In this document: positions 43,476 to 51,296 of the stretch, piece after piece
Layout of the letters: each line of letters starts with the position of its first letter
Position numbering within the stretch: position 1 is the stretch's first letter
NCBI GenBank assembly: GCA_044508675.1
Contig: JBIQHF010000014.1
Span: 22,274-86,273 of the forward strand
Length of the DNA stretch: 64,000 nt
Source of the DNA: Raineyella sp044508675
GTDB taxonomy: Bacteria; Actinomycetota; Actinomycetes; Propionibacteriales; Propionibacteriaceae
Direction: 5' to 3'
Notes under the pieces: generated by a model
Databases searched by the model: none
What the model saw: only the letters and a program-made list of their open reading frames with translations
What the model was told of the DNA's origin: nothing
Position numbers and translations under genes: made by a program

Positions 43476-44087
43476 ATGTCGCTGCGCTATGCGATCCTCG
43501 GGGTGCTGGACGCACAGCCGATGACCGGGTACGAGCTCGGAGGCTTCTTCGAGACCAGTGCCAATTGGGTCTGGAGTGCGAAGCTGAGCCAGATCTACCC
43601 ACTGCTCAACACCATGGCGGCCGAGGGTGTCGTCGACAGTGAGGACGAGGTGCATGGGCGTCGTCGCTCCACCCGGTATTCCATTACCGACAAGGGACGG
43701 GCTGAGCTCGTCGACTGGGTCGGGTCGTCACACCCCCTGCCGGGGATGCGCGACCCGATGCTGATCCAGGCGCTGTACATGGACCTGCTGGACCCCGAGC
43801 AGGTCGACCGGGTGCTGGGGGAGTACCTGGAGGTGATGCGGAGGCGGGCGGCCGACCTGCGGGAGCACCAGCGGGCGCTGATCGAGGGGGAGACCGACCT
43901 CATCCGGGCCCGACTGGCCCTGCGCCCGGCCCGGGATCATGCGCGGATGCTGATGATGAAGTCCATGGTTTTTGCCGGGCTGATCCGCCAGTGCGAGGCC
44001 TCAATGGCCTGGGCCGAGGACTTCCTGATGGCCTCTCGGTTGGGGGGTCACACCACCGAGGTCGAGTCAACCCTGCAAGATATGTAA
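43476..44087 (+). CDS. PadR-family transcriptional regulator (first)
   Basis: A 203-residue PadR/Vir-type regulator. The winged helix begins MSLRYAILGVLDAQPMTGYELGGFFETS, includes WVWSAKLSQIYPLLNTMAAEGVVDSE, and the second half is the helical Vir-type dimerisation domain. PadR proteins repress phenolic or aromatic-acid genes. ATG 43476 follows GGAAGGGGG. An operator-like repeat that begins at its stop codon overlaps the promoter of the next gene, so it probably represses the class II aldolase-fold/extradiol pair. Confidence 0.86.
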   Translation: MSLRYAILGVLDAQPMTGYELGGFFETSANWVWSAKLSQIYPLLNTMAAEGVVDSEDEVHGRRRSTRYSITDKGRAELVDWVGSSHPLPGMRDPMLIQALYMDLLDPEQVDRVLGEYLEVMRRRAADLREHQRALIEGETDLIRARLALRPARDHARMLMMKSMVFAGLIRQCEASMAWAEDFLMASRLGGHTTEVESTLQDM

Positions 44088-44119
44088 CTCTTGACATAGA
44101 GTTCCGGTGTTTCTACCGT
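44086..44119 (+). promoter_or_regulatory. promoter with palindromic operator over the -35
   Basis: TTGACA (44091-44096), 17 bases, TACCGT (44114-44119). AACTCT-N6-AGAGTT (44086-44103) is a perfect inverted repeat centred on the -35. The ATG at 44126 is seven bases after the -10 and has no ribosome site, so the message should be leaderless. The setting suggests a PadR operator. Confidence 0.65.
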
Positions 44120-44125
44120 GGGTCC

Positions 44126-44812
44126 ATGGATCCACGCTCTGGCCTGATCGCCGCCGCCCACGCGCTCTCCGGTGAGGGCCTCGTCAACGCCTTTGGCCAC
44201 GTCTCCGTACGCCTCGACGACGGCGGGATCGCCATGACCCCGGCGGCCCCGCTCGGGGCCGTGAGCCGCTCGCACGACTTCCCGGTCATGTCGCTCGACG
44301 CCGACGACCTGCCGCAGGGAATGCCCCGCGAGGCGTGGATCCACGTCGCCGTGATGGAGGCCCGCCCCGACGTGGGGGCCATCTGCCGGGCCCAGCCCGA
44401 GTCGGTCGCCGCCGTGACCGCCGCCGGCCTGCCGATCCGGCCGCTGCACGGGCAGGGCAGCTTCGTCGGCGACGTCGTGCCGGTCTTCGGTGATCCGCGG
44501 CTGGTCCGCGACGCCGAACGGGCCGGCCGACTGGCCGAGGCGCTCGGTACCGGCAACGCGGTGGTGATGCGCGGCAACGGCGCGGTCACCACGGGCGCCA
44601 CGATCGGGGAGGCCGTGGCCCGGATGTGGGTGCTGGAGAAGTCCGCCCGGCTGAACGCGATGGCCGCCGCGGCCGGCACCCCCGAACCCCTGACCCTCGA
44701 GGAGCAGGAGGCCTGGCGCGCCACCAGCACCGAGCTCCTGCACCGCATCTGGTACCACCTGACCGCCCAGAACAGCGTTCCCACCACCCACACCACACGG
44801 AGCACACCATGA
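44126..44812 (+). CDS. class II aldolase/adducin-fold protein without zinc histidines
   Basis: A 228-residue protein with the class II aldolase fold (NAFGHVSVRLDDGGIAMTP, REAWIHVAVMEARPDVGAI). Fuculose-phosphate-type aldolases bind zinc with two histidines in HxH and one in a late HG motif. Here these are Arg88 and Gln90 (ICRAQPES) and Asn151 (MRGNGAV); only the acidic Glu69 remains. Aldol cleavage with zinc is thus unlikely. The gene overlaps the extradiol dioxygenase by ATGA. It may be a decarboxylase, lyase or binding protein for the same aromatic intermediate. Confidence 0.8.
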   Translation: MDPRSGLIAAAHALSGEGLVNAFGHVSVRLDDGGIAMTPAAPLGAVSRSHDFPVMSLDADDLPQGMPREAWIHVAVMEARPDVGAICRAQPESVAAVTAAGLPIRPLHGQGSFVGDVVPVFGDPRLVRDAERAGRLAEALGTGNAVVMRGNGAVTTGATIGEAVARMWVLEKSARLNAMAAAAGTPEPLTLEEQEAWRATSTELLHRIWYHLTAQNSVPTTHTTRSTP

Positions 44813-45678
44813 TCAAGCTCACCGATCTCGCGTACGTACGCGTCGGGACCCGCGACCTGGGGGCCCAGCTCGACTTCGCCCAGGACATCGTCGGCCTCGA
44901 GTTCGTCGGCCAGGAGGGCGGGACCGCGATGCTCCGCGCCGACGACCGGCACCATTGCCTGGCCTTCGTCGAGGGCGACCACGTCGGCACCCTGGCCAGC
45001 GGCTTCGTCCTGTCCGGCCCCGCCGAGCTGGAGGCCGCCGCCGCCCAGCTGGAGGCCGACGGCGTCGAGGTGACCCGCGGCACCCCCGAGCAGGCCCGCG
45101 AGCGCAGGGTCGGCGACTTCATCTCCTTCGACTCCCCGGGCGACAACCGGATCGACCTGGTCATCGGCCAGATCCACGTCGAGTCCCGCCCGGTTCGCTG
45201 GGCGCGCCCGGCCGGCATCACCGAGTTCGGCCACCTCGGGATCGAGGCCCCGGACGTGATGGAGGCCCATGACTTCTGGACCCGGCACTTCAACATCAAG
45301 GTGTCGGACTGGATCGCCGACCGTGCCGTCCTGACCCGCTTCGACCCGGTGCACCACAAGCTCGCGATCTTCAAGGACAGCACCGGGCTGGGCCACGTGA
45401 ACTTCCAGGTCGGCTCGCTCGACGACCTGATGCGCAACTGGCGCTTCCTGGAGGCCAACAACGTCCAGATCACGATGGGGCCCGGCCGGCACCCGCAGTC
45501 GACCGCGATCTTCCTCTACTTCAAGGGTCCGGAGGACATGACCTGGGAGTACTCGTACGGCGTCCGGCGGATCCCTGACGACATGGACTGGACCCCGCGT
45601 CACTTCGATCCCTCCGAGCCGGACTTCATCGACCTGTGGCGTGGGGCGGTCCCGGCGGCGCGGCGACAGGACCGCTGA
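44809..45678 (+). CDS. extradiol ring-cleavage dioxygenase (second VOC type)
   Basis: A 289-residue two-domain VOC dioxygenase. The iron ligands are His142 (EFGHLGIEA), His196 (GLGHVNFQV) and Glu247 (MTWEYSYG). Second-shell residues His183, His228 and Tyr237 match the BphC/MhpB-type active site, so it should be catalytic. It is shorter than the first extradiol enzyme and of a separate subgroup (residues 1-120 form the degenerate domain). It is coupled to the class II aldolase-fold gene and followed within two bases by a second PadR gene. Confidence 0.87.
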   Translation: MIKLTDLAYVRVGTRDLGAQLDFAQDIVGLEFVGQEGGTAMLRADDRHHCLAFVEGDHVGTLASGFVLSGPAELEAAAAQLEADGVEVTRGTPEQARERRVGDFISFDSPGDNRIDLVIGQIHVESRPVRWARPAGITEFGHLGIEAPDVMEAHDFWTRHFNIKVSDWIADRAVLTRFDPVHHKLAIFKDSTGLGHVNFQVGSLDDLMRNWRFLEANNVQITMGPGRHPQSTAIFLYFKGPEDMTWEYSYGVRRIPDDMDWTPRHFDPSEPDFIDLWRGAVPAARRQDR

Positions 45679-45680
45679 CC

Positions 45681-46262
45681 TTGTCGCTGAAGCACGCGAT
45701 TCTGGGGGTGCTCGAGGCCAGCCCGATGACCGGCTACGACCTCAAGCGCTTCTTCGACGGCTCCGCCGAGTGGCTGTGGTCGGCCAAGCACAGCCAGATC
45801 TACCCCCTGCTCGCCTCGCTGGAGGCCGAGGGCCTGGTCTCCAGCGAGGAGGGGGTGCGCGGTGAGTTCCAGCGTCGGGTGGTGCATTCGTTGACCGAGG
45901 CCGGCCGCGCCGAACTGCTGTCCTGGGTCGGGTCGGTGCACCCACAGCCGGGCGAGCGCGATCCGTTTCTGCTGCAGGCGGTGTTCTTCGACATGGTCGG
46001 CGACGAGGAGGTCCGCCGGGTGCTGACCGCCTACCGCGACGAGCAGCGCGAGGCGTACGAGGCGGCCCGGGCCCACAGCCTCGCACTGGCCGCGGGGGAG
46101 ACCCCACTGATCAAGGAACGACTGCGGGTCCGGCCGGAGGAGTCCGGCCGGATGCGGTCGATGAAGGCCCGGGCGTTCGCGGCGCGGGCCGAGGTGGCCC
46201 GGGTCCGCTGGCAGTGGGCCGAGGAATACCTGGCCGACCTCACGGGCGACCCGACATCCTGA
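45681..46262 (+). CDS. PadR-family transcriptional regulator (second), TTG start
   Basis: A 193-residue PadR/Vir-type regulator, paralogous to the one at 43476: it opens MSLKHAILGVLEASPMTGYDLKRFF and continues SQIYPLLASLEAEGLVSSEEG. The alignment of starts makes TTG at 45681 the likely initiator, only two bases after the dioxygenase stop; an in-frame GTG at 45636 would add 15 residues inside the previous gene. It is co-transcribed with the enzymes, so feedback control is probable. Its end overlaps the convergent membrane gene by 23 bases. Confidence 0.83.
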   Translation: MSLKHAILGVLEASPMTGYDLKRFFDGSAEWLWSAKHSQIYPLLASLEAEGLVSSEEGVRGEFQRRVVHSLTEAGRAELLSWVGSVHPQPGERDPFLLQAVFFDMVGDEEVRRVLTAYRDEQREAYEAARAHSLALAAGETPLIKERLRVRPEESGRMRSMKARAFAARAEVARVRWQWAEEYLADLTGDPTS

Positions 46263-47871
46263 CCTCGATCACCCGGGGCGGGCCGTCCTCGGCCAGTACG
46301 AGGGTGGCCGTACCGGTGTGGCCCTGCAGGGCCGCGACCAGCGTCTCCCGGTCCCAGCGCCGTGCCTCATCAGTGGTGCTCCACAGCTCGACCTGCGCCC
46401 CGGTCAGCACCTCGACCTCCCGCACCAGGTCGGGTGCCGCCGGCCCGACCAGCACGATCCACCGAGGCGCGGCGGCCGCCGGCCCGGCCTCCGGTCGGGC
46501 GACCGGGGTCCGGCGATCCTCGCGCCACACCGTGCCGTGGTAGATCGACACTGCCGCCGCAGCCACCAGCACACCCAGGCCGTACCGCATCGAACGCAGC
46601 GTGACCCACGAGACCTGCCCGACCACGGCGTCCCGCAGCAGCAGGTACGCCACCACGATCAGGGCGATCGCCGCGGCGACGCCGGTCAGGCCGAACAGCA
46701 GGGCGAGGTAGATCCGCCGGGTCCGGGAAGCGATCTCTGTCGCGGGATCGGTCGCGACCTGCCGGCGGAGGGAGGTCCAGAACGTCAACCAGACCGGCAC
46801 GCCGACCACCAGCAGGGTCACCGCGGCGAGCAGCGTGTTCCGCACCGTCATGCCCAGGTCGATCCCGGGGGTGACCGACTCGACCAGCCCCACGAGGATC
46901 GTCCCGACCCCCGCTGCGGTGGCGCCCAGACCGATCCCGGACACCAGGTACTCATAGACCCGCCGGACCTCCGTGCGGCGCGTCGCTCTCGCCTGCGCGA
47001 GCACGGTGCGGTGGTGCCACCAGACCAGCAGGCCGGCCACCACGGTGGCGATCCGGCTGCCGGCGTCGGCGAAGTGCCGCACTGCACTGGCCTGCAGCGG
47101 ATCACCCACGAACCAGACCAGGACGTCCCACAGCAGGAGGCTCGCGCCGGTCAGGGCCAGCACCAGCCCGCCCCCGACGCCCAGGACCAGGACGTGGACC
47201 AGCCACAGTGGCGTACGGGGCCGGTCGGAGGCGCCCAGTAGCCAGTAGCGCACCCAGACCAGGCCACCGGCCAGGAACCAGCCGGCATTCCGGGCCAGCT
47301 CACCGCCGGCCCCGATCACCTCGCCGGGCCGGAACAACATGTCGAGGGAGGTGCCGAGCAGCAGCGCGAACCCGACCGTCACCAGCACGAGCCCGACCAT
47401 CGAGCCGAGCACCAGGTGCACCGACTGGCCGGCCGGGGACAGGGTCCGCCGGGCAAGGATCCAGTGCACCACCCAGATCACGCCCCAGACGACCAGCCGG
47501 GCCGCGGCGTCCGCCTCGAAGGTCGGCCGGTACAGCGCGGCCGCGACCACCTGCTGCAGCGCCGTCGCGGCGACGATCACCGAGACCAGTGCCAGGACGA
47601 CCAGGTAGGTCGCGTACAGCGCGGACCGGGACTCGTCGGGGTCGCGTCGGTGGGAGCGCCAGGACCCGTAGGCGATCAGCAGCGCCAGCGGTGCACCGAC
47701 CACGGCGAAGGCCAGGTCCCGGGCCAGCAGGATGGCCGGATCCGGCCCGAAGTCCACGATCCGGGAGGTCGAGCCGAACAACCGGGCCAGCAGGTTGCTG
47801 GTGCCGATCGCGGCCACGACCAGCAGCCCGGCCAGCAGCAGGTATTGGAAGAACCGGCGGACGACGATCAT
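46240..47871 (-). CDS. multi-pass membrane protein, DUF5671-like repeats
   Basis: A 543-residue protein with about ten membrane helices arranged in repeats of a pattern like RRFFQYLLLAGLLVVAAIG...LYATYLVVLALVSVIVAATAL, as in DUF5671 domains. The C-terminal 75 residues are soluble (RWIVLVGPAAPDLVREVEVLTG), perhaps a small alpha/beta domain. Function unknown. It is oriented with the 48-kb gene downstream of the flavoprotein, all on the minus strand. Confidence 0.7.
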   Translation of the reverse strand: MIVVRRFFQYLLLAGLLVVAAIGTSNLLARLFGSTSRIVDFGPDPAILLARDLAFAVVGAPLALLIAYGSWRSHRRDPDESRSALYATYLVVLALVSVIVAATALQQVVAAALYRPTFEADAAARLVVWGVIWVVHWILARRTLSPAGQSVHLVLGSMVGLVLVTVGFALLLGTSLDMLFRPGEVIGAGGELARNAGWFLAGGLVWVRYWLLGASDRPRTPLWLVHVLVLGVGGGLVLALTGASLLLWDVLVWFVGDPLQASAVRHFADAGSRIATVVAGLLVWWHHRTVLAQARATRRTEVRRVYEYLVSGIGLGATAAGVGTILVGLVESVTPGIDLGMTVRNTLLAAVTLLVVGVPVWLTFWTSLRRQVATDPATEIASRTRRIYLALLFGLTGVAAAIALIVVAYLLLRDAVVGQVSWVTLRSMRYGLGVLVAAAAVSIYHGTVWREDRRTPVARPEAGPAAAAPRWIVLVGPAAPDLVREVEVLTGAQVELWSTTDEARRWDRETLVAALQGHTGTATLVLAEDGPPRVIEVRMSGRP

Positions 47872-47887
47872 CGGAAGACCATGGGAA

Positions 47888-48334
47888 TCAGTTCCCCCTG
47901 CACGTGTAGATGGGCCAGGGCTCGCCGCTGATCAGCCACCGACCGTCGCGCTTCACCAGGTCGAAGGACTCCCGGTGGTCGTACGTGCCCCCCGGCAGCA
48001 GGCCGTCCCGGCTCTCGCTGACCTCCACGACCACCCGGGCGGTCGCCTCGGCGCCGGTGGTGCCGGTCGTGGAGCTGACCACCGCGAGTGAGGCCGCCCC
48101 GACCTCGCCGTAGGGGAACGGTGCCGTGCAGCCCAGTGCCGGGTCCAGCAGGGACACCATCGTCGCCATGTCGTCGTCGATGACGGCGGTGACGTACGCC
48201 TGCACGACACCCTCGGGCGTGGTGGGGTCAGGGCCGGTCGGCGTACGGTTCGCCGACACGACCCCAGCGATCACCGCGACCGCAACCACCAGCGCCGCGA
48301 TCACGACCAGCACGATGTTCTGCCGGGACCTCAT
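47888..48334 (-). CDS. membrane-anchored NTF2-like protein
   Basis: A 148-residue protein with an uncleaved N-terminal anchor (IVLVVIAALVVAVAVIAGVV) and an extracytoplasmic domain starting PTTPEGVVQAYVTAVIDDDMATMVSLLDP, ending RDGRWLISGEPWP. This is the DUF4878/NTF2-like pattern of secreted actinobacterial proteins. No catalytic residues recognised. ATG 48334 is taken over 48352, because it directly precedes the MRSRQN positive charge. Confidence 0.65.
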   Translation of the reverse strand: MRSRQNIVLVVIAALVVAVAVIAGVVSANRTPTGPDPTTPEGVVQAYVTAVIDDDMATMVSLLDPALGCTAPFPYGEVGAASLAVVSSTTGTTGAEATARVVVEVSESRDGLLPGGTYDHRESFDLVKRDGRWLISGEPWPIYTCRGN

Positions 48335-48370
48335 AGGTCCAGTCTCCCCCATCTCCGGCCCGTGGGGGCC

Positions 48371-49828
48371 TCAGTGCTCCAACAGCCGCAGCCACACCTC
48401 GCTGGCGGTCGGGAAGCTCGGCACCGCCCGACGCAGCGTGGCCAGGTCCATCCCGCCGACGATGGCGATCGTGGCCGCATGCAGCAGCTCGGCAACGCCG
48501 GGCCCCACGAACGTCGCCCCCAGCAGCACGTCGGTCACCTGGTCGACCACGAATCGTGCGCGCCCGCCGGCATCGTCGCGCAGCAGCGCCGCGCCGGAGG
48601 CGGAGGTGTAGTCGACGTCGAGCAGCCGCACCGCCCGATCCTGCTCGGCGGCCTGCTGCGAGGTCAGGCCGACCGAGGCGACCTGCGGGGAACTGAAGAC
48701 CACTGCGGGCACCGGCGCGGCAAGCTCCTCCGGGGCTGGCCGTCCCTCGGCCAGCGCCCCGATCCGGCGCCCGACCTGACGGGCCTGGTGCTTGCCCCAA
48801 TGGGTCAGCATCGCCTCACCATTGAGGTCCCCGACGGTGTAGAGCCAGTCGGGCAGCGGGCCCCCGTGCGTACGACCCGCCAGGTCACCGGGCTCCAGCC
48901 CCACCGACTCCAGGCCGAGCCCGTCGGTGTTCGGCCGACGCCCGGTCGCGGCCAGCACCTCGTCGACCACCAGGTCCGACCCGTCGTCCAGCCCCAGCAC
49001 CACCGGGCCACCATGGGGCCGGCCCACCGCCGGGTCGGCATGGACCACCGCACGCTCGGCGCTCTCCACCGACACACCGAGCCGCACCGCCACCCCGGCC
49101 GCCCGCAGCCCATCGGCGACCTCCTCCCCGGCAAAGTCCTCCAGCCGGCCCAGCAGGCCGCCGCGGGCCAGCAGCGTCACGTGCGAGCCGAGCGCGGTCA
49201 TCCAGCGCGCACTCTCGCACGCGACCGGCCCGCCCCCGATGATCGCCAGCCGCGGCGGCACCTCGACCACCCCGGTGGCATCGCGCGCGATCCACGGGCC
49301 GGTGCCGGCCAACGCCTCCGGCACCACCGGCAGGCTGCCGGTCGCCAGCACCACGGACTCGCGGGCCACCAGGCGCCGTACGGCACCGGAGGGGGTGGCC
49401 ACCTCCACGGTGCGCTCGGCGACCAGCCGGCCCCGTCCCCGCACCACGTCGATGCCGATGCCGGCGGCCCACTCGACCTGGCCGGTGTCCTGGTAGTCGG
49501 AGACCCAGTAGTCGCGGCGGGCCAGGAGGGCCCGGCGGTCCAGGGACGGCACCGACAACCCGTCGAGGTTCGCCGCGGTCTCGGCCACGTCGAGGGGACG
49601 CAGCAGCGCCTTGCTCGGGATGCAGCCGTAGTAGGAGCACGAGCCGCCGAGCAGGGCGGACTCGACCAGCGCGACCGTCCGCCCGCTGTCGCGGATGGCG
49701 TAGTCGGCGGCGTTCTCGCCGGCGGCCCCACCACCGATGACGACGACGTCGTACGTCTCGGTGCCGGACGTCTCGGTGCCGGGCGTCTGGGGGTCGGATG
49801 ACTCGGTCAAGGAGACGGGGTGCGTCAT
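48371..49828 (-). CDS. FAD-dependent disulfide-reductase-like oxidoreductase
   Basis: A 485-residue class I flavoprotein disulfide reductase homologue. The FAD site is VVVIGGGAAGENAA, the redox cysteines are in GGSCSYYGCIPSKALL, and the NAD(P) loop is LAIIGGGPVACESA. The C-terminal HxxxxE pair, usually HaHPTlsE, reads PSFPTASE, so the catalytic histidine is phenylalanine. Dihydrolipoamide or glutathione-type turnover would be impaired. The function is uncertain; it could be a mercuric-reductase-like or quinone reductase. A short GTET repeat lies in the N-terminus. Confidence 0.82.
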   Translation of the reverse strand: MTHPVSLTESSDPQTPGTETSGTETYDVVVIGGGAAGENAADYAIRDSGRTVALVESALLGGSCSYYGCIPSKALLRPLDVAETAANLDGLSVPSLDRRALLARRDYWVSDYQDTGQVEWAAGIGIDVVRGRGRLVAERTVEVATPSGAVRRLVARESVVLATGSLPVVPEALAGTGPWIARDATGVVEVPPRLAIIGGGPVACESARWMTALGSHVTLLARGGLLGRLEDFAGEEVADGLRAAGVAVRLGVSVESAERAVVHADPAVGRPHGGPVVLGLDDGSDLVVDEVLAATGRRPNTDGLGLESVGLEPGDLAGRTHGGPLPDWLYTVGDLNGEAMLTHWGKHQARQVGRRIGALAEGRPAPEELAAPVPAVVFSSPQVASVGLTSQQAAEQDRAVRLLDVDYTSASGAALLRDDAGGRARFVVDQVTDVLLGATFVGPGVAELLHAATIAIVGGMDLATLRRAVPSFPTASEVWLRLLEH

Positions 49829-49907
49829 GGCCCAACTCTAGGAGGACAGGTCGAGGCCGGGACACCCCCTCGGGTAGCTTGGTGCAGGTGATGGCCCAAC
49901 CTTCCCG

Positions 49908-51296
49908 ATGTGTGACGTGCTGACCGCCTGGATCCTGCTCGCCGTCATCGTCGTCCTGATCGTCGCCAACGCGTTGTTCGTGGGTGTGGAGTTCTCGTTC
50001 CTCACGGTCAATCGGTCCCGGGTCCGGACCGCGGAAGAGGCCGGTGACCGCCGGGCCGGTTTCATCGAGCGGGGCCTGAAGCGGACCTCCTCCAACCTTT
50101 CGGGCGCCCAGCTCGGCATCACCGTGTCCAGCCTGGTCACCGGTTTCCTGATCGGCCCCTCACTCGGGTTGCTGCTGGCAGAGGCGTTGGAGCTGGCCGG
50201 GATGGCCCGGGCCACGGCGATCGGCGCCGCGACCGTGGTGGCCTTCGTCCTGGTCACGTTCGCCCAGATGGTCTTCGGTGAACTGGTGCCCAAGAACTGG
50301 GCGATCGCCGAGCCGATGCGCGTCGCCCGCCTGGTCGTCCACCCGCAGCGGGTGTTCATGATGCTCTTCGGCTGGCTGGTCAGGATGCTCAACGGCGCGG
50401 CGAACCGGGTGCTGAAGCTGCTGGGCTTCACCCCGACCGAGGAGGTCGCCAACGCGCGGACCGCCGAGGAGTTGGAGGCGCTGGTGAACCGCTCCGGCGC
50501 CGAGGGCACGCTGGACGCGGGGACCGCCGAGCTGGTGGCGCGGTCGATCGAGTTCGGGGACCGCACGGCGGCCGACGTGATGCGGCCCCGTCCCCAGGTC
50601 ACGTTCCTGGCGGACCACTCGGTGCAGGACCTGGTCGACACCGCCGCGGCCACCGGGCACTCGCGCTTCCCGGTCGCCGGCGCGAACCTGGACGAGGTCG
50701 TCGGGCTGGTGCACTTCAAGCACGCCCTGGCCGTGCCGGTCGAGGAGCGGACGACCCGCAGCGTACGGGACATCGCCGTCCCCGCCACGTTCGTGGCCGA
50801 CTCGATGACGCTGGACCCGCTGCTGGGCGAGCTTCGCAGGCCCGGCCTGCAGATGGCCGTCGTCGTCGACGAGTACGGCGGCACCGCCGGGATCGTGACC
50901 CTGGAGGACCTGATCGAGGAGATCATCGGCGAGGTCGACGACGAGCAGGACCGCACCGTCGCCCGCTACCGCACCCGGGCCGACGGCGCCATCTCGGTCT
51001 CCGGCCTGCTGCGACCCGACGAGCTCGGCGACATCATGGCCCTGGAACTACCCGAGGGCGACGAGTCCGACACCCTCGGCGGGCTGATCACCGAGAGCCT
51101 GGACCGGCTGCCCCGGGTCGGGGACACCGTCACGCTGTCCGCCGTCGACCACGTGCACCGTGACCAGGACAACCTGCCGACCACCACCGGGGTGGTGCTG
51201 TCGGTGGCCAGCCTGGCCGGGCACCGGGCCGACCGGATCGTGGTCCGACGCACCGACAGGTACCGTCCGGTCGGCGCGGAGGACGGACAGCGATGA
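49908..51296 (+). CDS. CorC/CNNM-type membrane transporter, first of pair
   Basis: A 462-residue protein with a DUF21 membrane domain (residues 1-195, MVFGELVPKNWAIAEP motif), two CBS domains (about 210-330, VVVDEYGGTAGIVTLEDLIEEIIGEVDDE), and a C-terminal CorC_HlyC domain ending near 450. The family exports or balances magnesium and cobalt with CBS domains sensing nucleotides. The next gene encodes a related protein and starts inside this one by ATGA, so the two may form a heteromer. Confidence 0.88.
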   Translation: MCDVLTAWILLAVIVVLIVANALFVGVEFSFLTVNRSRVRTAEEAGDRRAGFIERGLKRTSSNLSGAQLGITVSSLVTGFLIGPSLGLLLAEALELAGMARATAIGAATVVAFVLVTFAQMVFGELVPKNWAIAEPMRVARLVVHPQRVFMMLFGWLVRMLNGAANRVLKLLGFTPTEEVANARTAEELEALVNRSGAEGTLDAGTAELVARSIEFGDRTAADVMRPRPQVTFLADHSVQDLVDTAAATGHSRFPVAGANLDEVVGLVHFKHALAVPVEERTTRSVRDIAVPATFVADSMTLDPLLGELRRPGLQMAVVVDEYGGTAGIVTLEDLIEEIIGEVDDEQDRTVARYRTRADGAISVSGLLRPDELGDIMALELPEGDESDTLGGLITESLDRLPRVGDTVTLSAVDHVHRDQDNLPTTTGVVLSVASLAGHRADRIVVRRTDRYRPVGAEDGQR

